Of a stretch of DNA of 64,000 bases, positions 23,986-36,508 are shown piece by piece (position 1 is the first letter of the stretch; every line of letters starts with the position of its first letter). The notes below the pieces were generated by a model. The model searched no databases, had not been told where the DNA came from, and worked only from the letters and a program-made list of their open reading frames with translations. Source of the DNA: Distichodus sexfasciatus (Eukaryota; Chordata; Actinopteri; Characiformes; Distichodontidae); the NCBI GenBank assembly GCA_032718565.1, contig JAVGVS010000481.1:154655-218654 (forward strand), written 5' to 3'. The position numbers were made by a program, and so were the translations under genes.

Positions 23986-25440
23986 TATGCTGTATATGTC
24001 GTTACACCTCTAGTCGTTAAACCTCTAGTAGCAGCACATCGCACTTTACCATGTTACTACCATGTCAAGATCACTGCTGTTTTGAGTTATCAGTCAAAAC
24101 TGGAATAATATCTGATTAGTCTGGGTTCTATGCTCAAAACTGTACTAGTAGGTCAATATGGTACGCAGGTTGCAAACATAAAAAAATGAGTTGTACACCT
24201 AAAAACCTCAGCAATAAAGGTTGCTCCCGTCCTCAGGGTGTGATTTATGTCACGCTGTGGTCTGACCAGGCAAACTTCTCTGTGATAATCAAGCATCCAT
24301 TTTCACGTTACGAGCCACGTTGTTGGGGCAGAAAAGACGGATGTAAAGTATGGGATAAGTGGAAAAGGGTTAGCAGAGAAAATCTCCCCGAGAGGTGGAG
24401 GAGGAGGATGGTGATGAGAAGGAGGAGGAGGAGAAGGAGGAGGTGGGTGGAGATGAATATGAGGCAGTGGTTTTTGATTTTTTGCTGGGAGGAATAAGGC
24501 GATCCCACAGGACACAGCCACTCTGGCAGCCGTCGAGCATCTTACAGCTCCTAAACATTTACAGCACAAATTCATTAGAGATAATTAAAAGCAGAAGTGG
24601 AATAAGACCGAGTCAGGGCAGGTCTGAAAGCTGGAACTGATCTTAGGAGTTGTGCAAGAAGATTCAAAAACGATGACAACAACGACAACACAAACGTTCG
24701 ACTAAAACTCAGAAAACAGCCGTTCATCCCATTTAGAAAATAATTCAAGATTCAAGAAAGTTTGTTGTCCACTCAGCCTTTTACAAAGAGCTGATATAAA
24801 GTTTTCCTGTAATAAAATTGTAAGCGGACACCGTTTTTAAGCAATTGGAGGATGGACCCAAACGTCTGATCTTTAAGATGAGGAGGCAGTGGGTAAATAT
24901 TTGGAGGAAAAGGTATACCTCAGAGATTAAATCAGAATTTATTTCAGAAAAAACATGGATTTTTTTTCTAACATGGTCTTAAATAAAAGTCATAAATTTG
25001 CGAGAAGGAAAAAAGTCAGTCGCTTGACTTTAAAATGCATAAGGATTTGTCGTAAATTTACGATTTTAAACTCGAAATGTCAGACATTTTGCTTAACATT
25101 TTACACGAGAGAAACAAATGTGTTTCACGTGAGCACTAGAAAGTCACGTAATCTTTTCACCCACGTAAACTGATTTCCGGTTTGCAGCATAACTTTCTCG
25201 TGCTCACTTTTTTGCACGCTTGCTTGCTCACGTGACATTTTCTTGCGCTCACGATTACAAATCGTGAATTTTTGAAAATTCTCACAGCTAAAAATTCATT
25301 TTAACCCTGAAACTTACATTTACAACACTTTTATCACACTTTCCCATTGGGATTATGAGGTTAAGTTGCTGTTGGAAATGGCATTGAACACATGCAGATT
25401 ATTGACTGTCAGGACTGTACACTCTGTATTCAGGATTGAA
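23986..25440. other. Intergenic, no gene recognised
   Basis: Contains a (GGA)n-rich patch at 24393-24445 and a 'aaaagtcataaatttgcg' repeat copy at 24950-25110. The Arg/Glu or Pro/Ser frames near 24400 are translations of the GGA tract. Confidence 0.4.
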
Positions 25441-25808
25441 CACTAATCAGTGACATATGAGCCGTTTCCCTGCTGTGTTACTGTGTGCAGGTCGGACAAT
25501 CTGCCTTCAATTTTCCCTGCAGCAGGTTTGAGTTTACTTACTCAATTAGCCATTAAGAGTAAAAAGCAGCAGTTTGGGGAGGAGATCTGCACTGATAACC
25601 AGCTCCATCTTAACACAGACTCTTATTACTCATGATAGCACTGCACAGCAGATTATCATCAGCCCAATATGCAGAGTTTTACAGATGGAAAAGTAATAAT
25701 ATACATATTTTGTCTATATAAAGGAAATTATTATTTTATCTATATTATTGCATATAATAAAATGCAAATGAATGTGATAAATTCTATAAATTTGAACAAC
25801 AACACATA

Positions 25809-25818
25809 TTATTATTAC

Positions 25819-25853
<35 letters not shown>

Positions 25854-26186
25854 GTAGCAGTAGTAGTAGTAGTAGTAGTAGTAGATATATAGTTTGTATT
25901 TATAATAATATTGAAATAAATAAATAAATGTAACAACAATAATAATAATAATAATAATAATAATACCACACACAATAATAATAACAACAACAATAATAAT
26001 AATAATAATATTGTTGTTGTTATAAATACAAATTTTGTTGTTGTTATAAATACAAATTATGCAACTATTTGACATTAATACTACTAATAATAATTAATAA
26101 TTATTAATATTATTAGTAAAGTATTATTATTAGTATTATTATTATTGTTGCTTGTTGTTAAGTTATAAATACAAATTGAGTGTAAA

Positions 26187-26221
<35 letters not shown>

Positions 26222-26225
26222 ATAA
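25809..26225. repeat. Cluster of trinucleotide microsatellites (ATT, AGT, AAT, AAC, ACT)
   Basis: Successive runs: (ATT)n 25810-25853, (AGT)n 25855-25884, (AAT)n 25938-26010, short (TTG)n, then (ACT)n 26187-26220. A copied motif ttgttgttataaatacaaat occurs twice near 26011-26056. Confidence 0.95.
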
Positions 26226-28190
26226 TAATAATGATAATTTAGGAATAGGAATAGCTACCCAACATGCACACAAATATTATCCCCAAATGTGAAGTACAAA
26301 TATTACACCCAAGTTAAAATACACTGATTTAATCTTAATTACTTTTATCTCTGCTCTCAGTCTCAGCAAAGGAGGAAAAACATACTGGAGTCATCTGCTT
26401 TGAAGCTGCTGCCCATTGGGTTGGATAGTATTTTAACGACTTTTCTCTCTCTCTCGTGTTCTGTTTGGTTTTAATTAGGCCTGATTAAAGAACCTGCCAG
26501 CACGCTTCATAAACACACTGGCTAGCGCTGGTGCCAAGTCATCCAAGCAGATTCCACAAGGGCTGTTGGTTTTATTCACAGCCTGGATTTACTAGTTTCC
26601 TTAATTCATATTTCAGTTTCCCCATAATTAAGGCAAAAAAAAAAGTTGTTCTCAAAGCCTTCGCTGTCTAAGTCAATAGGGTTTGCTTGAGCACCGAAGA
26701 TGTTGGCTGCATGAGTCTGAGAAGAGAAATACTTATTATAGAGACGATGACAGTTATCTCATTCTGAAACGTTATAATTAGGTTTTGGATAGAATTCTTG
26801 ATGAAACTCTCAAAAAATATATCAATTCTAAAAGTGATCTAAGCACAGTGTGAAAAAGTCTCAAAAGCCTCAAATGGCACTGAACAAAAATGGTGGCAGT
26901 ACAAAGGAATGATCACTTTCACATAATGTAACTTCTATTATTGCCTTATTATTATTTTTGGCACCATCTATAATAAATGCAAATGAATACAGAATCCAAT
27001 CAGCCACCAAGGCAAAAACGTCAAACCTGTGTCGTCTCAATCAATGTCATGGTTATTTTGAACGCCAAAACGTTCAAGGCAGGGCGCCGAGAATTACAGA
27101 ATTGACCTTGTATCAAAAACTTTAGTCCCGCAAAGGATCGATCAGACTAAAAAATGTTCTCCTAAACTTTCCTCAAGCAGCTTCAACTGACTTTTAGGCT
27201 CGCTATGATTTGATTGTATTAGCGCCTCTGCTGTTGCTGTTGGCTGTTAGACCGCTTAGTCTTGGTTATTGAACAGGGCAGGCTGATGGCCGCCGACCGG
27301 ACGACCGTTGTGGACCTTTCCAGAATGCACAGATTTGTCAGTTCGCCCCTGGTCCTGCACAAAGGGGGTCACGTCTCTCAAGCCCTAATGTTTTATGAGT
27401 GGTGGTGGTCTGAACAAAGAGGTTATGGGTACGAATCCTACCTGCAGCACTACCATCGCTGGTAAAAATAGCCTGGTACAAATTGGAAGATGGAGAAACA
27501 GAATAAATTACATGGAAATGTTAGTCGTTTTACGGCCTCAAATGATGGGCTTCTAACTGTTCCTAAATGCTGCGGAAAACGGCATATTTTGGGTTCATAA
27601 ATTTGAGAAGATAAATACTCAGTGCACAGCAGACAGCATGAAAGGAAAATTGTTATTCAATTTTAAAACATTATAATTAGGTTTCGGGATGGGGAATTCT
27701 GTAACAAATTATAGCTTTCATTGCTGGCAAATGTTTGGGGGTGGAAAAAAAAGATTTGCATATGCAGGAGATGAACCTTAATTTATAAGTTGCTATTTGC
27801 AGTATGATGTTCTCATTAGGCGCGTGTGATCTTCCACTCTTCTTTTCAGTCAAGGTCATGGAAAGCGCCATGAAGTCGGTGCGAACTCGCCCCTCGGGAA
27901 AGAATTCCCCCCTAAATCTGGAAACTGTGACTGCCATGTCGAGCCGAATAGCTGAAAGACCACTTGAAGGGCGGAGAGAGTGGGGGGGTTTGAAGAGGGG
28001 TGGGGAGGGTATGGGAGGGGGGAGTGTTGGGGGTTTTTGTTTTTCATTATGTTGATAGTTGACAGAGAAACGCCAGAGAGGAAAAGAAGGTTTCAAGGGG
28101 AACTGATTTTTTCCCACGCTAGAAAAACAGACTGAAGCTCGTGATTGCTGCCAAATGGGATGCCATGTGATCAGAGCAATCACATAAATG
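26226..28190. other. Intergenic, mostly non-repetitive
   Basis: No exon recognised. The 26340-26560 stretch has balanced composition and TAATTAGG-like homeodomain words and could be regulatory, but this is a guess. A SINE fragment (ggttatgggtacgaatccta) is at 27395-27480. The 168-aa minus frame near 27677-28183 has no domain I recognise and crosses a G-rich run. Confidence 0.35.
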
Positions 28191-28196
28191 GCCTGA

Positions 28197-28926
28197 GATG
28201 TTGGGTACCAGGCAGTTTAACCAGGTTGTTGGGTACTGTGTTGTTTAACCAGGGTGTTGGGTACCATGCAATTTGACTGGTGTATTGGGTACCGTGCAGT
28301 TTGACTGGAGTGTTGGGTACCATGCAGCTTAACCGTGTTAAAATCGCGATTTATTGACTGCTGTTGGGTACCACATGACACTGGCCGGGTAAGGTAACAG
28401 ACAGCTTAACCAGGTTGTTGGGCACCATGCAGTTTAACCAGGACACCATGTTGCTTGACTGAGTGTGTTGGGTACCATGGGCTTGACTGGTGTATTGGGC
28501 ACCATGGAAGTTTGACTGCGTATTGGCTACCATGCAGTTTGACTGGAGTGTTGGGTACCATGCAGTTTAACCGGAGTGTTTGGTACCGTGACGATTGACT
28601 GGGTTGTTGGGTACCATGACAATTGGCTGGGGTGTTGGGTACCAGGCAGTTTAACCGGGATGTTGGGTACCATGCGTTTTAACCAGGGTGCTGGGTACCA
28701 TGCAGCTTGACTGGTGGCTGGGGCACTATGCAGTTTGACTGGTGCATTAAAATTGGCGCAGTTTAACCGAGTGTTGGGTACCGTGATGATTGACTGGGTT
28801 GTTGGGTACCATGACAATTGGCTGGGGTGTTGGGTACCAGACAGTTTAACTGGGATGTTGGGTACCATGCAGCTTAACCAGGGTGTTAAAATTGGCGACG
28901 ACATTGGCTGATGTTGGGTACCATAC
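28197..28926. repeat. 28-29-bp minisatellite containing GGTACC (KpnI) in most units
   Basis: The unit is approximately gttgggtaccatgcagttt plus aaccagggt or gactggagt. About 25 units occur, mostly with GGTACC. There is a higher-order structure: the run from 28573 to 28690 (units ending acgat, acaat, cagttt, cgtttt) is repeated at 28774-28890, about 200 bp later. The array is open on the minus strand because the unit happens to lack stops in that frame. Confidence 0.95.
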
Positions 28927-30050
28927 AGTTTTGGACGTGGTGCTATGCTCTCTAGCTGCTGTGTAGCTTGTCCCACATGGCGGGTGAGGCTCAGTTTAGA
29001 AGGTGCGAGGTGTGGTTTGTGGTGTTTTGGCACAGTACAGTGGGCGGGTGCGATTTTGCCAGACCAGCAGGGTCCGTTAGGCAAGGTTGTTAGGTGTCAT
29101 GAGTTTGGACGGAGGCGGAAGGCGTAAAGGAAGTTTGGCCGGGATGGGGAGCAAAGTGTAGTTTTGGCAGTTGCATGGGGTGCCATGCCGCAGGGATCAG
29201 CACTATCAGCTTACAGTCTGCCCTCAGCAGGGACGCGCCAGGAATGTGGGGCAGTTCCCTCTGCATACTGCACGCCCCCAAACACCACACCACTGCAAAC
29301 ACACCTCTCCTGTAGATAGCTAGAATGAAAAGAGTTAAGAGTTAGATATAGCAGAGCATGGCTCTTCATTCCAGATATTGTTCAGTTGCAAGAATTTAGC
29401 AAAATTAAATGTGTGAGATACGGGCATTCTGTGACACACAGCAATTTAACTCACTTTACAACTAATTTCACCTTTAATTCCATCCTCCGTTAGGCATGTT
29501 TGGTTAGCTAAATATGATCCTCGGCCGCCTTCCCCCCTGACCTCACGCTGCTGACCAGATCCACTGCTTTTTTTCTTTTTATCTGCTTTGTGATGATGGA
29601 AGCTTATTTTCTGCATCGCATGTTGTTCTGCAGCCCTCAGAATCTGTTTTATTTTCTCTCCTCATCGCCTTCTTTGTACAGATGTTAAGTATCTTGCTTT
29701 GACTGAGCTGAACCTTGAGACAGCAGCACATCAGTTTTTCCGCCTTTTCTACTCATTGTTTACTGTGGTTGAGAGATACAAAAAGCATTCCAACGCAAAT
29801 AGTTAAATGATGCTGTGTGACGAACAGAATCCATTTTTTATTGATGGCCAGGAGCACACATTGACCAACTAGAAGACGGTCATTTTTAGACTTTTTAGTG
29901 GACGTATTTATGAGCTCGTCTTCATAAAAGAGATTTAAAGGACTGTAGGGCCCATGTTTTTTCTCGGTATGGCACTTGACTACAGCTGTTGGAAACGTAG
30001 CTATATAGGTGGAGAATGAAATTGTGCTTATAAGGGAAATTATTGGATGT
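28927..30050. other. Intergenic, no gene recognised
   Basis: Right of the minisatellite the sequence keeps tgttgggtac-like words briefly and then becomes unique. The 29450-29760 block is of balanced composition and not visibly repetitive. Confidence 0.35.
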
Positions 30051-30054
30051 TGTT

Positions 30055-30215
30055 AATAAATGAATGAATCATGGAACAATTGAAATGCTACTAATAAGGA
30101 AACCTAAGAGATGTTGTGAATGAATAAATAAATAAAATGAATGAATGAATGAATGAATGCTACAAATAAGGGAATTTAAGGAATGATGTGAATGAATGAA
30201 TGAATGAATGATTTA
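30055..30215. repeat. (GAAT)n microsatellite
   Basis: Runs of gaat at 30057-30068, 30118-30157 and 30190-30212, with the repeated phrase 'aaggaa..taagagatgttgtgaatgaat' between them. Confidence 0.8.
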
Positions 30216-30944
30216 GTTTGACCAGCTAAACAAACAAACAAAGAGACTCACATTTGTCTCTGAAATAATAAAGCATGTGAAGTACACAGTGTCTTATAGA
30301 CAAAAGAGATCATTTCATGGAGCGAGTAATTTTTATTTCCTCATATTAAGACACTTTTAAAAACTCTCTGGGATACTGTGGCAGAGACTGTGGCCAAAAG
30401 TTTAAAATTACACATGATGACATTTAAATATCTTGCTTGGCAAACGGTTGTAGCTAAAATCGTATTCATTCATTTTTTCCACACTCTGTCAGTAATCACG
30501 GCTCACGCTTTCACTGACAGCAGCAGAACCACAAGGGCAAATTTAATTTATTCAACCCATCTTTCAAGGGTTGAGCAGCGTTTAGATTTCAGCCTCCGCC
30601 ATGTGTTCAACATGCTGGCCTTTGGTGTTGTGAGTTGAAATATGAGCGTCGCCGCCTGAGGATTCTGAACTTGAATAAATGCTAACGCGTCCTTTTTTGA
30701 GGTAAACAGTTTTGTGATCAGAAAATTTAGGCTCCTCGGTTCAGACATCTAGTCGTAATTCCAGATGAAGGTGAAACAATAAAAAAAAATTCACTTGTCA
30801 TGGTGTCCAGCGCTGATGAGGTTTGACTGCTGTGATTAGTTGAGGAGCTGCTGAGGTTTAGTGGATATGTTGTCATCTTTATTTATTACTTTATTTATTC
30901 TCGTCACTGGGACTGCTGCATATCTTTATTTATTATCTTATATC

Positions 30945-31044
30945 TGTCTGTCTATCCGTCTATCCGGCCCATCCATCTTATCTATCTATCTTATCTATAT
31001 TCATCTATCTATCTATCTATCTATTTCATCATCTATCTATCTAT
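30945..31044. repeat. (CTAT)n microsatellite, left half
   Basis: Tetranucleotide ctat/ctgt/catc run that stops abruptly at taggctggg and resumes after 31415. Confidence 0.9.
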
Positions 31045-31415
31045 TAGGCTGGGTATCGTTGTTGATTTCTGAAATTTCACTGATTCAGATTCATTATTAG
31101 CGACATGATCCTATCTACCCTGGATTTGATTCGATATCGATTTATTTAGGAGATTTTGTTAATAGTAGTTTTGCTTATTATAAAATACCCTGTTTTAAAA
31201 CCGATACATAAACATCAGGCCTTTAGGCCAGACGGCACTTGAGCGATAGCTTCAGCCATGGCTCTATTTGGTTTGGTTTACTGTTCACGCTTTATAGCTC
31301 TTGCGTGGTCATGGTGCAAGTAGAAAAGCATCAATCATTAATTTTAAATCGATATCGTGTTTTTCGAATGAGAATCGATATTGATTGGTGAATTGATGTT
31401 TTGAACCCAGTCCTA
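31045..31415. mobile_element. MITE inserted inside the (CTAT)n microsatellite
   Basis: The left end is taggctgggtatcgttgttg. The right end, gatgttttgaacccagtccta shortened, is its imperfect inverse. The 371-bp element has cgatatcga words typical of hAT-like MITEs and no coding capacity. CTAT repeats touch both ends, so the target duplication cannot be separated from the microsatellite. Confidence 0.7.
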
Positions 31416-31575
31416 CTATCTATTTGTCTCTCTGTCCGTCTATCTATCTGTCTATCCATCCGTCTACCTATCTATCTATCTATCTGATTCCATCTATCTA
31501 TCACCATCATTCATCTATCTATCTATCTATCTATCTGTTTGTCTGTCTCTCAGTCCGTCCATCCATCTATCCATG
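31416..31575. repeat. (CTAT)n microsatellite, right half
   Basis: Continuation of the ctat/ctgt/ccat repeat on the far side of the MITE. Confidence 0.9.
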
Positions 31576-34330
31576 TGAAAGTGAAAACCTCCCTTCCAGC
31601 TCCACATTTGACACAGCTCCAAAACCCTGTTCCAAACGAGGTAATAAAAAGATTGCATGACCTGGTCTCTTTGCGCTTGTTGTCTATTATTTTCACTCAT
31701 TAGCAAATTTCACCCAAGCTCATGAGAAAGCTTGTCAAGAAACCTGCTTCTACCCTGATTCTCTGGAACGTTGTTCCGATGTTTCCAATCCATTTTTACT
31801 GAAGGAACCAGAAGCTGATGAATGTGGCGTTAACAAACTGCACTACCTTTCAAACAGGTGTTGTTTTCATTAATACACTTTCTGATGTGATGATGATGTG
31901 ATAATTGTACAGACAAACGTGGTTTCATTCTCCAATGATCAAGCTGTGCAAAGGGTCAGAATTCTTTCGTGTGGAGTCAGTTAGAAGTTTCTCTGTTCAG
32001 TGATCAAGATATCCAACTGGACAGAATTTGATGTAAAAACAACAAACTCATGATCCACCAGTTATTTGGATCCTAGAAAGCTTAATTTATTAGTTTCACC
32101 AATTCTGAACATTTGGACAGCATTGACTTTTAAACTGTCCAAAGATTTTTGAACCCACTTGTAGCCCTTTGGTCAGCTTGGATTCATAACTGTCCCAAGA
32201 ATTCTTTAAAAACGAATTCTGACTCTTTGGACAGTTTAAAAGAACACACTTGGAATCCACCAGTTTTATGTGAATAGCAGGAAGCCTAATTTATTCTCAC
32301 TCTTTGGAGAGAGTGGACTGTTAAACTGTTAAAAGATTTAAAAACCCAATTCTGACCCTTTGGAAACCTTAAAACAACAAACGAAAAATTTGGAATCCCA
32401 AAAGTTTAATCAACAGGAAACAACAGGTGTTGTTTTTTACCACACGCTGTTTAAGGTGATGATCAAGTGTGAATTTTGATCATGTTAGGCTGAAAACCCA
32501 GGTTGTGTGAGTTATGATAAGGCAGCACAATGCCCTGCGCTGTTCCTGAGCTTTATGAATGAGTAGTGTTAATCAGACGAAAGCAGAGGAAGGCGTAAGG
32601 CCTCGGGGACAGATGCATAATACGACTGCGTCCTTCCCCGAGCTGGAGCTGCGGATTTATGGTGTGGCTACTTTGTTAGGAAAACTCTCTCATGGCCCTG
32701 TTGCGCCTTAACCTGTTTTCCTTCTCCTGCAGTTTTAGTGTTATGTTGTTTCCTTCGCTTTGGGGGGGGGAGCGAAAAAGAGTGAAAGTCGGCTAGAAGT
32801 TTAGTCGTTTGACAATTCAGCCGTCTCTAGAATTGGGAAAAGGAATCCCCAGCAAACTAACCAAAGTCCGAAATTAAGTGAAACTACGCTTCCTGGAAAT
32901 TACACGGATTGATTCCAGGTTCATGGTTTTAAGCTGTCCAAATGATCAGAATTGTTATGGGCTGGGAATTTGTTTTTTCTCTCCGCTTATATCTATACAC
33001 ATTACGCCACAATTTTCATGCATTCTTGACCTTTCAAACTGATTAGGAACCAGCGACGATAAATGATATTTTTCACAATATAAACACACACGCCAAGTGC
33101 TTGTTACGTACATTATGAATCTCACAGGGAAGTGCAACATTCACTAAAACCTTCCAGTTCAAGCATGACAAGACACTTTAAACCTGAAATTTAGTGCTGT
33201 TTAGAGCCATATTCTTCAAAGAGTTAAGGAGAAGTTTGGCACAAGAGAAAAACTGTGCGAGTAAAAGAGCACAGAACAGTACAGAGTGTACCATCATGCT
33301 ACACCACATCGCCCATCGCCCTCCACTGGATGTAGAATAAACTGCACTAAACTACATTTTAGCATTTTGGAATTCTTCCGCTTCTGCAATAATTTTGCTG
33401 ATATTTACTCAAAAGTAATGCAGAGGTAGTGTAATGTATTACAATTCAGTGAGAGTAATGTCATAATGTAATGAATGTCCTTTGAAATAAGCTAAGAAGA
33501 TAACTAACGTAAAAAACGGAGTGAAACTAATCAGATTGGAATAACTTGATAAAAAATCCTAAATTTTATTTTTTGATGAATAATTTGTTTGACGCTTTTC
33601 TAGTCTAATGATTAAAATTTAGTAACAAAACTAAGCATTAACATCCTGCTCACTCTTCCAAGAAAATAAAATACACTTAAATAGAGTCATCACAGAGACG
33701 TCCCTCCATCGTCCTCCATCGTCCCCTATAACCGACCTTTATTTCCCCAAATTTCGCTCACTGATTACACTCTGTTCTGTGGCACATTTGCTCAAAATGA
33801 TCCATGACAGGCTTGCTAATATGACATCCGCAGGAGGTTGTTGGTTTTTCCAGACAATATTAAAGTCCAGGGACCCAGTTGCCGTGCCAACTCGGCCCAG
33901 GTCCTGCTCTGGACATTACGCCCTAGGCTGGGAATATGTGATGGCTTTGAAGCCGACATTCCAAATGCGGAGTTGTTCCAGGTGGCGTGATTGTGAACTG
34001 GAGATGTTGGAGCGGTTTGGAGAACGTTGTCAGAAGGTCGTTTGAGGACAGACTTGGGGAATAAACTTGAGATTCTCTCACAGAGTTATAAACTTGGGAC
34101 TGTGGACCATATGTAGGGTTACCTCTATAAAAAGCTAACTAAAATCTGTTTCTAATGTTGCTCTAATTAGGGTCTAATTAACTTCAGATCTGATCTTAAC
34201 ATAGCACTGTTGCATTTAGAGTTTGTTGTTAGTTTAAGGTTGCAATTTCTGCATCTGTCTCCAGTGTTGGGGAGTAGCTAATTAAAAATATTGATGTAAC
34301 TTATTAGTAGTGAAGGTACAAGAGCTTTAA
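31576..34330. other. Intergenic, no gene recognised
   Basis: Between 31900 and 32420 the phrases 'ttctgaccctttggacag' and 'aaactgtccaaagattt' recur about six times in both orientations, a decayed local repeat. 33225-33490 is homologous to 59510-59770 (see that entry). 32500-32730 is unique, with balanced composition. Confidence 0.4.
33225..33490. repeat. Dispersed repeat copy homologous to 59510-59770
   Basis: Shared: gcacaagagaaaaactgtgc / gcacaagaataaaattgtac, gagtaaaagagc, catgctacaccacatcgccc / tatgctacaccacatcaccc, ctccactgga, actacattttagcattt / accacattttagcatttt, actcaaaagtaa. The right part carries the degraded AAGTAATGCATTAC-type end known from teleost hAT MITEs. Confidence 0.7.
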
Positions 34331-34340
34331 AAGTAACAGT

Positions 34341-35708
34341 ATTTGTCTTTAAAACCCACTTGAAATTTATCCTTAAAACCCACTTGGAATTAGTTCTTAA
34401 CATCCACTTAAAATTGTCCTTAAATCCCACTTGAAATTAGTCTTTAAAACCCACTTAAAATTATGTCCTTAAATCCCACGTGAAATCTGTCCTAGAAACC
34501 CACTTAAAATTTGTCCTAAAACCCACCTAAAATTTGTCCTTAAAACCCACTTGAAATGTGTCCTAAACCCACATGAAATTAATGTTTAAAACCCACCTAT
34601 TATTTGTGCTTAAAACTCACTTAAAATTTGTCCTTAAAACCCACTTAAAAATTGTCCTTAAAGCCCACTTAAAAATTGTCCTTAAATCCCACTTGAAATT
34701 AGTCTTTAAAACCCACTTAAATTTTGTCCTTAAACCCCACCTAAAATCTGTCCTAGAAACCAACTAAAATTTGTCTTTAAAACCCACTTGAACTGTGTCC
34801 TAAACCCACATGAAATTAGTGTATAAAACCCACCTAAATTTGTGCTTAAAACTCACTTAAAATTTGTCTTTAAAACCCACTTGAAATTTGTCCTTAAAAC
34901 CCACTTGGAATTAGTTCTTAAGATCCACTTAAAAATTGTCCCAATCCCACTAAATGTGCTCAAAACCCACTTAAATTCTTTTGCCCCCAAATCCCAATTC
35001 CAAAAATCTGTCCTAGAAACCCACTCCTAAAATCTGTTCTAAAACCCACCTAAAATTTGTCCTTAAAACCCACTTGAAATGTGTCCTAAACCCACATGAA
35101 ATTAGTGTTTAAAACTCACCTAATATTTGTGCTTAAAACTCACTTAAAATGTGTCCTTAAAATGCACTTAAAATTTGTCCCCAAGCCCACTCTGAATTAG
35201 TTCTTGAGACCACCACAAATTGTTTAAATTCCACTTGAAATGTGTCTTTAAAACCCACTTAAAATTTGCCCCTAAATCCCACCTAAAATCTGTCCTAGAA
35301 ACCCACTTAAAATCTGTCCTAAAACCCACCTAAAATTTGTCCTTAAAACCCACTTGAAATGTGTCCTAAACCCACATGAACTTAGTGTTTAAAACCCACC
35401 TAAAATCTGTCCTAAAACCCACTTATAATTTGTCTTTAAAACCCACTTAAAAATTGTCCTTAAAACTCACTTAGAATTAGTTCTTGAGATCCACTTACAA
35501 ATTGTTCTTAAATCCCACTTGAAATGTGTCTTTAAAACCCACTTAAATTTTGTCCTTAAATCCAACCTAAAATCTGTCCTAGAAACCAATCTGTACCTCT
35601 ATAAAAAACCCACTTGAAATGTGTCTTAAACCCATGAAATTTGTCTTTTAAACTCACTTGAAATTTGTGGCTAAAACCCACATACAATTGCTGTCCTTAA
35701 AACCCAGC
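34341..35708. repeat. ~24-26-bp minisatellite (TTAAAACCCACTTGAAATTTGTCC)
   Basis: About 55 imperfect units of the form cttaaaacccactt plus gaaatttgtc run for 1.37 kb. Variant blocks recur in order (a higher-order period near 240-280 bp marked by gtcctaaacccacatgaaat, at about 34560, 34798, 35084 and 35358). The unit and the right flank match the interior of a dispersed element at 47580-47700 and 59975-60090 (see findings). Open frames are repeat translations. Confidence 0.95.
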
Positions 35709-35835
35709 ACTTATGTCATTTTCACCAATATTTCTTATTTGAGATTTGTTCTTAGGTAAGAATAGAATCTACGAATCCTGCATAGCACTCAAATTTTATT
35801 CCATGTTTAGGCGAATATTAAATAATTACTTAATT
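35709..35835. mobile_element. Remnant of the 'CTCATTCACCAA' dispersed element beside the array
   Basis: After the last array unit: ttcaccaatatttcttattt, gagatttgttcttagg, agaatctacgaatc. The copy at 47620-47680 has ttcttatttgaaatttgttc, ttagactagaatctacaaat. Confidence 0.7.
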
Positions 35836-36508
35836 CAATTCTAACTTGGTATAATATACTTTTAAAGATTTTAAAATCCTTGTTCATAATTATTTAAATA
35901 ATTTTACAAGAAGAAGAAGTTATTTTAGTTTCAGGCCACTTCGGTAACTTCAGTGAAACACTTTTAATTAAAATAAAATTATACTATATATTGTTATATT
36001 TACAGTACAAATATTATCAGTGAACAAAAAAAGCCCAAAACAAAATAATCAACGTTAATTTATTGTGATACTGATTTGAGGACATATTGCCCAGCCCATT
36101 GTTGTTCTGGATCAGATCATTATTTCAAGAAAATTAGCATAAAATAAGATTCACTCTGATGTTGTTATGATTTCTAAAGAAACTCATTTAGAAATTGAGA
36201 CGTTTTTTGACTTGATGATGGAAGTCGCACTTTTAAACACTTGAAGTTGTATTGTTGTTAACCAGAGCTTTCAGAAGGTTTAATGATCTGACGATTTAAA
36301 AACAAATTAGTTCAGACATTGGGAATATCAGGAGAGTCGTCTTAAACTACACGCAGGTCGGCGGTTTACTGGAAGTACATCAAATGCAGCAAGAGGACGT
36401 CAGACGACCAAATACGTGCAATAAAACGCCAAAAATCTGCTTTGTGTTGGTAATAATCAGCGTTTTTCAAAGAAAGTTTCAGAGACAAGAGGAGTTCACT
36501 TTTCTACT

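Noticed and set aside
28197..28926. CRISPR-like array of short repeats
   Set aside because: Units are contiguous and degenerate with no unique spacers, and the DNA is clearly animal.
28527..29084. 185-residue repetitive protein
   Set aside because: Open only because the 28-29-bp minisatellite unit lacks stops; no start context or homology recognised. Kept only as a low-interest finding.
34341..35708. CRISPR-like or gene-encoding repeat array
   Set aside because: Contiguous minisatellite without spacers; LKTHLKF peptides are repeat translation.
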